Shown: positions 1 through 12,273 of the stretch, in pieces
Position numbering within the stretch: position 1 is the first letter of the stretch
Layout of the letters: each line of letters starts with the position of its first letter
From: Bisporella sp. PMI_857
Lineage: Eukaryota; Ascomycota; Leotiomycetes; Helotiales; Helotiaceae
Assembly: GCA_021307315.1 (NCBI GenBank)
Contig: JAJSPD010000082.1
Location: 62,001-126,000 of the forward strand
Reading direction: 5' to 3'
Length of the DNA: 64,000 nucleotides
Position numbers and translations under genes: made by a program
The notes under the pieces: model-generated
The model's database searches: none
Seen by the model: the letters and a program-made list of their open reading frames with translations, nothing else
What the model was told of the DNA's origin: nothing

Positions 1-2300
1 TGCTGAGACCAGAAGTTCCTTAGTGCCTTTGTTGAAATGTGCTCTCACGATACTGTGCGCGAGAGAGTGTTTCCAGGTGAGCTTTCGGCCGGAGTGTTTA
101 TGCTTATAATATCGGTCGTATTTCTCGATATGCATCGCAACTTCGTCTGGCAGCTTCACATCCACTTCGGGGTAAGTTGGCCAGGCCGCAGATGATAAGA
201 CACTGACTTGTAACTCCATACTCTGCTTACCAGTTGAATCCTTATAGAGCGCCATCTCCTCCCGAGCGAGTTCCTGGTCTTTGAACATCTGCTCTAAGTT
301 ATGCGTGAAACTATAGCCACACTCCGATTTCAGCTTAGCAAGCATATTCCGCTCGGCATCTTGACTTGCACTTCGACCCATGAGAAGACGTTTGGCTAGA
401 TCTTTTTTGTAAAAAGCCTCGAAAACATCCTTGCCTTCTATAAACCGGAAAAGTTCCAGACCCTGTTCCAAGCTCCGATCTAGCTCCGCATCCTCATCAC
501 CTGTAGATGCTTGCCCAAGCTTTTCGGCCTCAGCTCTATCTTGTGCATCGGATATCAGAGAACGGGGTACCACTTTCACTCCACCTCGTAGTAGTTCGTC
601 TAGGTACTTTGCAATCATCTCGCCCACTTTGGAGTTCCCAGAGTCCTTGCCAAGAGCGTTCGTATTTGCATTGTCGTTGATAAAGTTACTGAACGCCTCC
701 CGAAGTTTGAAGCTGAATGACTCGTCCTTCTTAAAAGAATCTCTGATGATGAGATCTAACTTCTTCTTCAACTCAAGTAAGCGGACAACCATTTCTTTGA
801 TCCTCTCTTTATCGCTAACAATCGCGGAACCTCTATTCTTGATATAAGACTCCCACGGACCCTTCAGGTTCTGTTGTATTTTGGACAGACTTAACAAGCG
901 GTACAGTGCCTTCAGCGAGCCTCTCGCGTCTGCATCAATAAGTTTGCTGACTCCATCTAGGCTAAGCAGAATACTCGAGCATTGCTCTATCAGGTTATAA
1001 TATGCCTGATCAAGTAAACTTCTTTTCGTGGTGCTGTCAAAGTTGAAGGCGTCACAGCGAAGTGACTCCTTCTCGATTAAAGTTTCGCAAGCCTTAATGT
1101 AGATATCGATTGCCGAAGTACTTCGCTCTTTCGCGAATTCCTCGAAGTAGTCATCCGAGAACCTTAAGAACTCTGGCTGGAAAGCACCATAAGACGTGCC
1201 ATCTGCACCGTGGAAGCCTTTCCAATAGATACCAGATATACGGAGTAATGACACGGAATCTCGCAGGAGAACTGCATCGAATTTCGAGTCTTCACCCAAC
1301 CGATCGAATTGTACAAGCTCACAAACTCCCGCCACGGCCCATTCGCTTATAGATCTAGCCCCTCTTCGTCCATGGATGTCCAGGCCTATTCTCCCTTTCT
1401 TCAAGATCTCGTGTCGAAATTGGGCAATGCCCTGGTCCTCTAAAGTAAGGCAATCTCTGGTTCTAAGATGATAGGAGCGATCAAGGAAGACAAAGATGGA
1501 TCGCAAGAAGGTCTGATGTGCGAGAAGTTATTAGGCAGAATACTCAAATGGAAAATATATCTGAACTCACCAGTTTGTCGATCCATTCTACCCAATTCCG
1601 ATGAACGCAGCGAAGTATTCCAACGGCTGTAGTGCCTGCCTCCCTCTCGATGAGTGGTCGCAGCTGACTATGCAGATACTCTTCGCTGCGAGTTTTCACA
1701 TGTGCGGAAAGTTGTGCCGACCTTCCATATCTACATATTGCCTCTACACCGCGGGAGAGAGTGTCATTGGGGATGGCCAGTGGCTTTCGATGGAGTATCT
1801 GCGTCCGTGAAAATCAGCCTAAACTGTAGTGTAAGGTTCTGCCTTTCAAAAAGAAAACATACACATGTTAAGGCTGTATTGAGCTGGTCCCAGGTATCCT
1901 CATAGTACTTCTTATTGTCTTTCAGAGCAGAGTTATCTTTCAAATTCTTGATGACCAGCCTCTTGGGGCCGATATGTGGTTGAAAACTCGACGGCCCTTT
2001 CGTCAGATCTATTGTGATCGGTCGTGATATTCCCTTTCCTTTGGATATGCCCATTGTTCCCTGCGCCCACATAATATTCTCGGAAGCGTGAGAAATCTTC
2101 AGTCTCTTGGAAGTTGGCTGATCCGCGACGACTGTTTGTACACTGTGAAACTTCGCTGTTTGACCAAAGGTCGAGGAATGCCCTTCGCCTCCAGCACCAG
2201 GACTATCCTGCTCTGCGCTTATCGACTTCCGTTTTCCAAGAGCTTTCGGTGATGTCGGATTGAAGGTACTTGGAACAGCAGAGGAGTTCAAAGGCTGCAT
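1..2300 (-). CDS. cul4: cullin-4 (scaffold of CRL4 ubiquitin ligase), C-terminus cut off
   Basis: Cullin-4 is the scaffold of the DDB1-based CRL4 ubiquitin ligase in the nucleus. I read three exons: 2300-1863, 1798-1571 and 1512 to the left edge, about 726 residues. The introns (1799-1862 and 1513-1570) have GT-AG ends and keep one open frame. The first part is low-complexity with a basic KRK patch, which suits a nuclear Cul4 N-terminal extension. Cullin landmarks follow: DTWDQLNTAL, LSRGVEAICRYGR, a TFLRSIFVFLDRSY-type helix, LAKRLLMGRSAS, and SGRKLTWKHSL near the edge. The C-terminal winged-helix part with the neddylation lysine lies outside the window. The gene is divergent from the U-box cyclophilin. 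Family assignment is firm; Cul4 rather than Cul1 or Cul3 rests on the N-terminal block. Confidence 0.9.
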
Positions 2301-2816
2301 TGGGGTTGCTAGAGCTAGAAGAAGATCAGAACCATTCTACCAAGTCTTCTCTCTCCTACTTTTCCTTTGGGTGGCACATACGCAGAAAGCGAGGAAGATA
2401 TTCTTTTGTTGCATCAGTGTATGACGCGAATGCAGACGTGACTTAAGTCCGTGTCCGAGGTATTGGCGTTCCGCGTAAATAGGTGGGATGCCAAGGCTGA
2501 TGTATAATTGGGCAAACGCTATCGTGTAAGTGAGGTATGATGATAGGGTGAAAGATGGACTATGAGGTCAAATAATGAATGTGCTAACATTGCAGTGCTT
2601 TACTGTATTTCTTCAAAGAGTTTTAATTCCATTTTGAAGCTGAAGAGTGTCGATGGAGCTCATTGTGGCGTCGGACATAATAGCTCTGGCAGTGCATAAC
2701 GCCGATCAAACTGGAGGACCCAATCTTTTTGATGTGGAAATTCTGCGGCTGCAGCCTTGCAACAAAACCCCAAGATATCCTAGGATTTTGAGCACATCCC
2801 CTCACAACAACTGACA
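2301..2816. other. divergent intergenic region, cullin-4 / cyclophilin
   Basis: This 516-bp stretch must hold both promoters of the two divergent genes. I see no reading frame with protein-like composition and no clear TATA box or repeat. Confidence 0.6.
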
Positions 2817-4588
2817 ATGGGGAAGAGTAAGTGGCGACCTTGCGCAACAGCGCCTTCACCATTATTTACTAACTATAGCCCGCAGATACTGATAAGCTTT
2901 ACATCACCCACTCGGAATGGGGCTCTTCCGATGCCTATTCAGCAAGCGCAGGGTCCAATGTTAGGCAAGGTGCTGCAGATGGCTCCTTCAAGCGATTGCC
3001 TTTCAACTTCTGCGCCGCAAGTCTTCAGCCTTTCAAGCACCCTGTCTGCACACCGGAGGGCACGATTTTTGACGTAGAAGTCATTAGCGATTGGCTCACG
3101 AAACATGGTACGAATCCCGTGAATGGAAGGCCGTTGAAGGACAAAGATTTGATCAAGTTGAACTTCGCACGCAATGGAGACACAGAAGTGTTAGACGCGG
3201 AAGGGAGGGTTGGAGATGGACAGGGAGAGATGGTTGACCCAGTCACATTCAAGGTGTTCACAGACAACACACATATAGTGGCGATCAGGCACGGCAACGA
3301 GGCCAATGTGTTTGCATGGGAGACTGTGGAACGGTTGAATATAAAAGCGAAGATGTGGAAGGACTTGGTCGATGATCAGGACTTTGGTCGGTCGGATATC
3401 ATTACGCTGCAAGATCCCCAAAACATTGAGAGCCGCGATCTGAGTCAGTTCAAGTTTCTTAAGGAGGGTGAGAGTGTGTTGAGCAAAGAACAGGGAGAGG
3501 AACGGAAATCTGGGTCAGTGAATATTAGTGCGCTGGGAAGAGTTGGAGAAAAGGTTCTGAGGGCGAAAGAGGCTGTCGAAAAGGCAAGGAGGGAAAGAGC
3601 TGCTGGAGATGTGAATCATTCCAGAGCTGTGGCTAAGACTGAAGGATTTAAAATAGTTCCGCGGTCACAAATGGTGCAGGAGAAGAAGCAGGCATATAAT
3701 GCAGCACAGTACACCACAGGAAGAGCGGCTGCGAGTTTCACAAGTACTGGCCTTACCCCAGAGACAAGTGGTGAGAGAGCTTTGCTTTCGGATGAAGAAT
3801 ATATGCTTCGACCTAAGAGAGTAAAGATCAAGGGGTATGCCAGGATAGAGACAAATCTTGGAGATCTCAATATCGAGCTACAAACGGAAACGGCGCCAAG
3901 GTCTGTATGGAATTTCGTCCATCTGGCCAAGAAAGGATACTATAATGGAGTTGTATTTCATCGAAATATTAAAAACTTCATGATTCAAGGCGGAGACCCA
4001 ACAGGCACAGGTAAAGGAGGAACTAGTATTTGGGGCAAAAACTTCAATGATGAGTTCGATGGCCCTCTGGTGCATGACGCGCGAGGTATCATGAGCATGG
4101 CCAACAAAGGAAAGAACACTAATTCGAGTCAATTCTTCATTACGTACAGACCCGCAAAACATCTGGATCGAAAACATACCATTTTCGGTCGAGTTGTAGG
4201 CGGAATAGATGTGTTGCAGAAGATGGAGAACTCACCAGTTGGCGCGGGCGACAGGCCGGTAGATGATATCGTCATGCAACATGTTGTTGTCTTCGTAGAC
4301 CCCTTTGAGGAGTTTCAGAAACAGAAACGCGAGAAGGACGCCGCTGAGGAGGAGAAAGCAGAAATAATCAAGCAGGGCGGCACAGAGGATGATAAGACGA
4401 CCTGGACAGGGAAGCGACTTCGCAAAGATGGGACAGTCATCCAGGGCGAGCAGTCCGGAGGTGTCGGCAAATATCTCAAGAACGCGGTAATAGGCAATGG
4501 TGCTGCTGAAATTGAGGACGACTATCCGGAAGAACCCGTCAAGAAGAAGATCAAATCAGGAGGATTTGGTAATTTCGATAGCTGGTGA
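2817..4588 (+). CDS. cyp8: U-box peptidyl-prolyl cis-trans isomerase (PPIL2/Cyp8-type cyclophilin)
   Basis: The gene has a 10-nt first exon (2817-2826), a 59-bp intron with a TTTACTAAC branch site (2827-2885) and a long second exon (2886-4588), giving 570 aa. Splicing yields the family's typical start MGKNTDKLYITHSEW, which supports the tiny exon. A U-box (about residues 37-110, around HPVCTPEGTIFD and GTNPVNG) precedes a cyclophilin domain at about 318-470. Cyclophilin active-site positions are visible in FHRNIKNFMIQGGD and SSQFFITY. The tryptophan of cyclophilin A is replaced by histidine (KHLDRKH), so proline-isomerase activity may be weak, as is usual in this subfamily. PPIL2-type proteins are spliceosome-associated nuclear E3 ligases (family knowledge). 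The tail is Lys/Glu-rich. Confidence 0.95.
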
Positions 4589-5249
4589 ATAGTACAGAGG
4601 TTAAGTATAATGCGATCTGCTTCCTAATGGCGACATATATATTAAAGAGCCTCGCCTGAAGTTTAGGCCCATTCCATTCGGCACAGTAAATTTGGAGAAA
4701 GACAAGAACATCCCAAAACGGAGAATTGAGTGCGATGTATTTTGCAAGGATAGAATGCCCAAAACGCGATGCCAGAGTAGAGCCTCATTTGCATGTGATA
4801 GTTGTGGAAGGCAGGATATGGCAAAGAAGCTCTCTAAGTATGACGAAGTTCACATACATACATAGGTACGGGAGATGAATCAAATATTTTCAGAGGCTCG
4901 AGATTAAGTCAAGAGCTACTGGTGCCAATAGATCATCGAGAGTTGTGTGTTGGTGAAAAAGATAATTATGAGGGCATTCAGAAACTTACCCCGCCATGCC
5001 AGTTAGGCATAAAGCCAAGGTAGGTAGACATGACAACCAGAAGAGCGCAATCATAAGCAATTCGTTTCCCCGTGATGATTATTGGCACCTCCCACTCTAT
5101 ACTTCCATCACAGCCGCGATATCCATCTTGTTCCCATCCGTAGATCTATCAGCACTCCTCAAGCCTCGGTTTAGGCTTGCACCGCTTTGCAACGTCTTCC
5201 TTCGGCCCCCCATCTCCTCCTCCCACATCCCACCAGCGCCCACCCCAAC
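4589..5249. other. intergenic region
   Basis: This holds the 3' flank of the cyclophilin gene and the CT-rich leader and promoter of the Zn2Cys6 gene. A short open frame continues upstream of the chosen ATG at 5250 but has no ATG of its own. Nothing else is recognisable. Confidence 0.6.
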
Positions 5250-8200
5250 ATGTCCGCGCACTACCCCCTCCCTCCCCCATCGTCCACTGGCTCTGTCGAA
5301 CCTTCGCAGAAAGACGCGTCTCAACATAAACGCGTCTACCAAGCCTGTATCCCCTGCCGGCGCCGAAAAGTGAAATGCGACCTAGGTAGTGTCGACAACC
5401 CACACGACCCGCCGTGCGTACGGTGCCGGCGTGAGTCCAAGGATTGTTACTTCAGCGCTACCCGGCGCAAGAGAAAGACTGACGATGAAGGAGAAGAGGG
5501 TATAGACGGGCAAGGGATTAACGATGATTATGTGGTGCGAAATGGGCGGAAGATGGCGCATGGAAGCCCAACAGCGAGGCACGATAGCCTGTCGAATGTG
5601 ACACGGCCGTCAAATATCGGAGGACTTGGGAGAGATGATGGTCCTATTGCGTCACCGTTGACCCCGGGAGGAAGCATTGGGAGACGTGAGCCGTTGAGGC
5701 GACCGGGAAGGGATGAAATGAGGTATCGGACGGTGGACGAGCATTTAGAGAATCCGGAGGCGAATTTGGTTATGCGCAAAGAGGTTTATGGGTATGTACT
5801 TTGGACTACATTGGAAGCTTGGATCATGTCTTGCGATGCGCTTTGTAGCTCGTATCATACGGGAAGGGTGTTTTGAATTCGCTGACAGTTTTAAGACCTC
5901 ACGATGCGCTCGACCTCCTCTACAAAGCTGCGACGGACGAAAATACAGGAAACAACAGCCATGGGAGGGACGGGAGTGTGCAGTTTTCGCCTACCATAGG
6001 AGGTTTGAGTGAGAATCAACGGCCAACGTCTGCGAATTTGAGAAGTATGGATCAACACCTGCAAAAGAGCATGCAGCCTCCACCATCTCGAGACTCTGCT
6101 ATAGATCCTGCATTGGCCAACCATATTTCAGTTCCTATAGGAGAATCTACCGGTTACCAGGATGCTATCAAATCGTGGTCTAGGTTCAGATTTGTGCGAG
6201 CTGGGTGGTTTACTGCTGCAGAAGCTATCGAGTATATCAGTTAGTATGTTTGACGCGGTCCTTTGGCCGAACTTGACTGACACTTTGTAGTTACTATACA
6301 TTCCTCTCTCCTCTCACACCTGTCTCGCCGCCAACATTCAAAGATCCTGCAACCCACAAGATTCTTCTTACCGAGGAGCCGATTCTTACTGTTACTCTTT
6401 TAACTATTGCAACGAGATACAAAACGGTGGCAGGTCCAGGCGGCCATTGTAGGTCTCATGCAATACACGACCAGCTGTGGAACTATCTTCGAGGCATGAT
6501 CGAAAGATGCTTGTGGGGCCAAGAGGCATTTGGAGGAGGGTTTTGCGGATCTGGTGCGTTGAATGATAATTCGAGCACTGCTCCCTGGCGTGGCCTAAGG
6601 AAAGGTAGTCTCAGAACATTGGGCACTATTGAGAGCTTAATGATCTTGACCGAATGGCATCCTCGGGCCCTGCATTTTCCTCCATCCGAAGCTACAGATG
6701 AGCTTATGCTTCCCTCGTATGATGCTGTTGATAATTTCAGTACAGATGACGATTCGAATAACCGCTTGCCTGGTGGGGTTGGTGGAAAGAGAATCGAGAG
6801 CTGGTTAGAACCTGCCTGGAGAAGTGATCGAATGTGTTGGATGCTGCTCAGTACGGCTATGGGACTCGCCTACGAGCTTGGAGTCTTCGATGACATGGAT
6901 GAATTAATTGCGGATGGTGGCGAATTGGTCAGACCAGAATACAATGACGAAGGATACCAGCTGAGGGCAGCCCGTATCAAAAGGTTAATCTTGATATACG
7001 TCCAGCAACTAGCTGGTAGACTTGCCTGGACAAACATGGTACCTGAAAATCTGCGAGACACAGATTCAGCTTTTGCTCCACGGAAGAGGAGGTTATCTTT
7101 GGATGGCAAAACTCCTGATACTAATACCACAGTCTCTCAAAGTAGGTCCTCGGGGATTCTATTCAGACAACTTATAAATTTGTTACGTTAACTGACAAAT
7201 ATACTGTAGGCCTCAATTATATTCCGGATCTAGAGTTAGATGATCAAATCATACACTGCTGGGCTGGAATCAGTAACGCTATGCGTATCGGTAACGAGAA
7301 GTTGTTCAAATCTAGACAATATACTACAAAAATCATCCAGGATGGAAGTTACACCGAACTGCTTCAAGGCTTTCAACCTATGCTGCAGGATTGGCGGAGA
7401 CAATTCGAGTTATTTCGTCTACCCCAATACATTCGACACATCTTGACTATTGAGTATGAATATGTGAGAATATACGTTAACTCATTATCACTCCAAGCCG
7501 TGGTTGAGAGGTCCACTACCAATGCCAGCAACCATCCCGGTCATTCTGGTCAAGCACCAAACGGGGCTCAGAATGGATCTGCGCTCTCCCCTGAAACACA
7601 AAACTATTTCGGAAAACTCCCACTTGCGCAACTTGGTGGCTTCAGTGCTGCAGACAAAGGTTTTGTCAGAGAGGTGGTCGACGGAAGTCGCAGTCTCCTG
7701 CGAACAGTTGTAGAAGGATTGCTGCCCAACGACTATCTCAAACACGCACCTGTCCGCACCTATTTCCGCATTATTAGCGGTGCAATGTTTCTCCTCAAGA
7801 CTTTCGCCCTCGGCGCGTCCAAAAGTGACGTTGAGATAAGTATTGGATTAATGGATTCAGCCGTCTCTGCTCTTAGGAATTGTGTAGTCGACGACGTCCA
7901 CCTAGGAATTCGCTTCGCCGACCTACTCGAAACCCTCACTTCTCGCCTAAGAAGTCGTTTCATCAGCGCCCCCGCCGGGCCCTCTCCTAATGAAAAACGT
8001 GCACGTAGCCCCGCGCATCATGAACCAGATGTCAAGCGCCAGAGGCACGATCAACGAAATGACAACGCTATTCGGGAATGGCAGGCCGGGACCCCGGATG
8101 CGTATCCCATGCCCAACACAACGCAGTCCCATAATCCAGGACTCGTAGACAGCGTTTCCGCGACGCCTTTCGATCTTAACTCCGGAGCATTTTATGGTGG

Positions 8201-8447
8201 CGCTGGGACGCCGTATAGCCAAGGCTATGGCGATAATCTCGGCGAGCCACTATTTGGAGCACATGAATGGGGTGGAGGCAATGAAATGTGGTACCTACCA
8301 CCAGGAGCGGCGTTCTTTGATAATGTGAATAATCAGACAATCACGCAAACGGCGGAGGGTGTCAATGTAGGCGGCATGGACTTACTGGATTATATGGCGT
8401 TAGGGGATATGCCAATGATGGATGGGGCGCCATTTTCTGGAGCGTAA
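5250..8447 (+). CDS. Zn2Cys6 fungal transcription factor, possibly Aro80-like
   Basis: Four exons (5250-5791, 5896-6243, 6291-7141, 7210-8447) join without a frame break into 992 aa. The ATG at 5250 is the first in frame and has a good context (caacATGtcc). A canonical zinc cluster is visible: C33-x2-C36-x6-C43-x12-C56-x2-C59-x6-C66, followed by a basic RRKRK linker. The middle (about residues 280-650) looks like the fungal-specific regulatory domain, with [15 protein letters not shown] and the helix [10 protein letters not shown]. The C-terminus is Gly/Asn/Met-rich and probably activating. The cluster sequence and length resemble the Aro80 group of aromatic amino-acid catabolism regulators, but that is a tentative memory-based match. 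The first intron ends in AAG, an uncommon acceptor. The gene acts in the nucleus. Confidence 0.9.
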
Positions 8448-10380
8448 ATTGCGTCGAACTGTTACTTTGATGTCGTAATGGCCTTAGTTCTTAGGGATGG
8501 CTTTTTGAGCGATCGCATTTCTTCCAAATATTAGTAATCCGCGTTTGGCGAAGAGGTTTACTCCATGCAATCTTTCGCACAAGATTTTGGGGACACAGGG
8601 CAGCAATGAATGAGAGGAACATTGCAAATGGAAGCAAAAGTATACCGCTAGATTATGGAAATTCCCAAGCTTAATCTATGACCTTCCAAATGCTTAGGGC
8701 AAGAAAGAGCAATCTCGATTTCATTCCCATGTGCAAGAACACAACAAAACTGCGCACCGTCTCAGAGTCTGCCCTCCTTCCTTCCCCTATTGTACGGTGT
8801 TGAAATGGGGCACTTCGTTTTCCATGCGCCAAAGCTATTTAGGGTTCCAAGATTTTATCCTTTCAAATCCGGCCTTAATCCATTCCTTTCCGGCAGTATA
8901 TAAAGGCATATGCCCTCTTACTTACGGGACTTCAATGACAGTCAGTCAAGTGGAGGACTGTGCATGGTCAAACATTCGAAGAGGTGCTTATTGAACTACT
9001 GGGCCGAGAGAAACAACTGTAAAAAGAGAGCGTTACATCCTGTGGTACGCATCCATGGAATGGCATTTTTAAGTGTGTTGATACGCTTTACCGCTTCCAT
9101 CATAGTGCAGTGCGGAAGTTCCTCTAACACGGAAGAAACGAAGTATATGCTAGAAAAATGACTTCACCTAAGGCTCTATCAGAACGTGCCTAGTTTAGCT
9201 CGGCCCTAGCTAGCTAGCTAGACCAACTACCCAATTATTCGCGAACACCAAGCAATATATTATATGTCTAGGCATGGACAAGTACGAAAAATGTCCATGT
9301 TAGTATTTTTTTTGATGCATGCCAGCATCATGATGGACTTCATGCTTCCTGCCCAAGAATAAATCGTGAAATCGAGGCTTGCTTTCAAGTATATAAGCAC
9401 CTACCCTTTTCATTCAACACCAAGGGAGCCAAAAGCACCAAAGAAAAGACGCAGCGTTTCAGGGAAGGGCATGATGATTATAGTCGGAGATGCGTCACAC
9501 CGGCGCCAGAAACTTTGATAAAACCCTGCATTCTTGTGGCCACGCTGAGGCAGCGTTTGGCATACACCCAAGCGGCAAAACCTGGTTCGTTACTCCGCGG
9601 TTTATAGACATACCGCCGAGGGTCGTGCGGAAGAACATGTCCCTATACGTAGCCGCCAAATCCAACGAGAAGCCGATAAGTATCGATCCGAGCAGGTGCC
9701 CGCCGGCGATGCAGCGACGATATGATTCTTAATATCAATCGCTCCGTAAGCGGGCGGTTCTCAGCGCGTGCTCTTGTGGCGATCAAATGGTCGTGGCGCA
9801 ATGCGTACGATTTCCTGTTCCCGGCGCGGATCGTGGGGGATATGCGATATCAGATGTCAGTTGTGAGGCCGGTCTAGGCTGGCGACTGCTCTTATATTGA
9901 AACGGCGCCCTCGGGATATCCAGGCTCATGCTGCAAATTTGGATTCAGTAGACCTGCAAGTGAGGTAGTATGGGATGAAGTAGATAACGCCTTTCTTTAA
10001 TTTGATTCTCGTCACATGATGAGGATATTTGTTCAGGACATATATCCAGGCCGGACTTGGCTGGCTGGGTGGTTTGTTTGTGAATCGGAGGTATTAATTT
10101 GTTTCAGATAATTGAAATAAAGGTGGTTGACCTTCCTTGAAAAGGAACCCTTTTGGTCAGCTTGACGCATATCATGTGACTAACCCTTCTTGTATGTACA
10201 GTATTGCGCTTTAGAAGTGAGCAATTTCTCGCTTATAGAGAGTTGACGCTGAAGATTACGAGTTAAAGGTTATTGGCAGATCCATGTGTATGGCAGATTC
10301 TAAACCTTTCTCTATATGGTGTCTAAATCTGGGATGTGGCCATACTTTCCATGCTCCCTGGTTACTGACAATGGCCAAAC
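8448..10380. other. convergent intergenic region, 1.9 kb
   Basis: This lies between the convergent Zn2Cys6 and adenosine deaminase-like genes. It contains a short CTAG tandem at 9206-9221 and a GC-richer block at about 9480-9870 that reads like coding on the minus strand (separate entry). The rest is AT-rich with no convincing gene. Confidence 0.5.
9495..9735 (-). other. possible minus-strand exon with a membrane-like segment
   Basis: Read on the minus strand, this block is open from about 9735 down to a TGA near 9497. It encodes a hydrophobic run including LLGSILIGFSLDLAATYRD followed by MFFRTTLGG. It begins after an in-frame TAA with no ATG, so a real gene would need an upstream exon; an AG acceptor sits just before it. 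An 80-codon frame is also open on the opposite strand. No family was recognised. It could equally be chance openness in a GC-richer patch. Confidence 0.25.
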
Positions 10381-12019
10381 TCACGTCCACATGATCCTCC
10401 TTAGCCTCTCCTTGTCTTCCTCACTCCCAAATATCGTATCTATAGGGCTTCGCGCTAGCTCACATATATCCCCACGGCTGAGATTGAAATGTTCAGCTAG
10501 TAATGCGTACTCATTCGACAGCGGGCTGAGGAAGACCCCCACATCGTCCGTCTACAAACCGGTCAGCTAAATTAACTTCATCGGAATCCCGGGCTCCGCT
10601 GTTTTTTCTGGAATGAATGAAGGACGTGAAGCAACATGTAGAAATTACATACGCTCACCGCAATCCCCTTCCTCCCGTGCTCCCACCACCACCCAAAATG
10701 ATGATCGCCAAAGCTCCCTGTAATCATCTTCGCATGCACGTTACAGCTGAGACACAGCTCAACCCCAAGTCCCTTTCCTAAAATCTCCTTCCTTAATTCC
10801 TCTGGTACATTACACAAATGTCCCAGCCGCTTCGGGCCCAGCTCCAGCAAGCCCTTTAGCTCTTCCTCACTACTGCTCGCCGGCGACTCCGCGAAGTGGA
10901 CGGTCAAGGGGAGGGCAAAGGAAGAGGCGAGATGGAAAGCCGGGTACAGATGGGAGATCGGGTGCACGGAAGGGTCGCCGCAGAGATCGATGCCGATGAC
11001 GCCTTGATCGCGGAAATTCCGCGCTAGGTGGACAACGGAAAGAGCCGTGTCGATGGTGTGGCGGCGGTCGATGGAGAGGATTAGAGAAGTTTTCATCTTG
11101 GAGTTTGAGTTGTGCTTTTTAATGCAAGAGAGGACTGGGGTTCGTGTCAGCGAGCGTTTTAAAAAAGGACATTCAGGCGCGACAATGGAGAGTCGGGGTT
11201 GACTTGCTGGTTTCTATGTATTTTTCTGTGGTGATGCCGGCCGTAGGCATAGCACGTGGTGTGGTGCGAAGCTCGAGATAAACCACTCCATCGGCAGCAA
11301 AGTCTTGAAGGACGCGGTTGGTGGTGTATGTTAGAGATTGCAGGTCGTTACAGAGAGAGTATATGTAGCGAGAGAATAATGGGAAGAATCTGGAGTTGAT
11401 CAGAACGTACAGTCAAGACAGTCTTAGGAAAAGGAACTAGGCTTGGCGATTTGGAAGATAATATATGTAGGTATTAACAAAAACTGGTTGTAGGCAAGAA
11501 ATAATGAAACGTCCTTGAAAGCGATCGGGATTTCAGGGGGGTGCTCTTTTGAGATTCAATGTTCCTTGGGGACATTGTGCCAAGGTTTGGTGGTGGCAAA
11601 CTCTCCTTGCTTTTATAAGACCTGGCTCTCTGTGGCTGCTTAAGTTGTTGCGATGTATTGCCAAATCATTGCTCTTTTTGTCTTATTATTTGGGACCTCA
11701 GAACTAACCTGGGTAGAGCTATCTCCGCTGACAGATGAAAAGCACTCACGTCTCCAAGTCGTAATCAAACTTGTCCACAGGCATCTCAATCAAAGGATCC
11801 TCCAGGTCAGTCTCGCCATCTTGTTTCTTCTGCAGCCAGATCTCATGTAGGCATTCTCGGCTGATACTGCCTGAAAGATGAGCGTGCAACTATAGACCAG
11901 TATTCCTCAGCCTCCATCATCTTGACATATGCATCTGCGCAAGCTGTGAGACGGGGTGTCTCGGGGATACCTCCGATTGGAGAGCGTACCTCGATCTTAG
12001 GCAGGGCTTTGAAATCCAT
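10381..12019 (-). CDS. adenosine deaminase-like protein (N6-methyl-AMP/adenosine deaminase family)
   Basis: Five exons (12019-11990, 11889-11750, 11389-11208, 11134-10659, 10551-10381) keep a continuous frame and give 332 aa, the usual length for ADAL proteins. Metallo-deaminase landmarks occur in order: LHAHLSGSI (metal-binding His pair) near residue 11, DGVVYLELRTTPR, LILSIDRRHT, GIDLCGDPS, HFAESPAS (metal/catalytic region), LGHLCN, SCNVH and TDDVGVFLSPLSNEYALL (metal-binding Asp). ADAL enzymes hydrolyse N6-substituted AMP or adenosine to inosine compounds in the cytosol. The third intron (11135-11207) starts with GCAAGT rather than GT. The second intron is 360 bp, long for this window. Confidence 0.92.
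11135..11207 (-). other. GC-AG intron in the adenosine deaminase-like gene
   Basis: The donor reads A|GCAAGT and the acceptor CCCCAG, with a CTGAC branch site shortly upstream. Only this donor joins EKYIET to LSCIKKHN in phase; the nearest GT (GTCAAC) gives the wrong frame and a poor consensus. Confidence 0.75.
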
Positions 12020-12235
12020 TTTGGTGTCTGATATTTCCGATGGGTTGCTTCAATTTTGCATTGTACTTGTGTAAGATCTAGTTTGTGTTTTGGGGTTGTA
12101 CGACATGAGAATTGGCGGTCGATGCTTGGGTTTTTGATTTTGAGCTAGTGTGGCCCCCTGAGGTCTATCTTGTTATTTGGTACAGTATGATGTTTTTACT
12201 TTCCCAAAGTGGGAGCTCTCGAGAGATTGCTAAAC

Positions 12236-12273
12236 TAAGCTAAGCTTAGCTTAGCTTAGCTTAGCTTAGCTTA
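12236..12273. repeat. TTAGC pentanucleotide tandem repeat
   Basis: About seven head-to-tail copies of the 5-mer TTAGC/GCTTA are visible. Each unit contains AGCT or AAGCTT, so the run is partly self-complementary. Confidence 0.9.

Noticed and set aside
8731..9161. Two overlapping 80-90-codon frames
   Set aside because: No recognisable motif, no introns linking them, and random composition.
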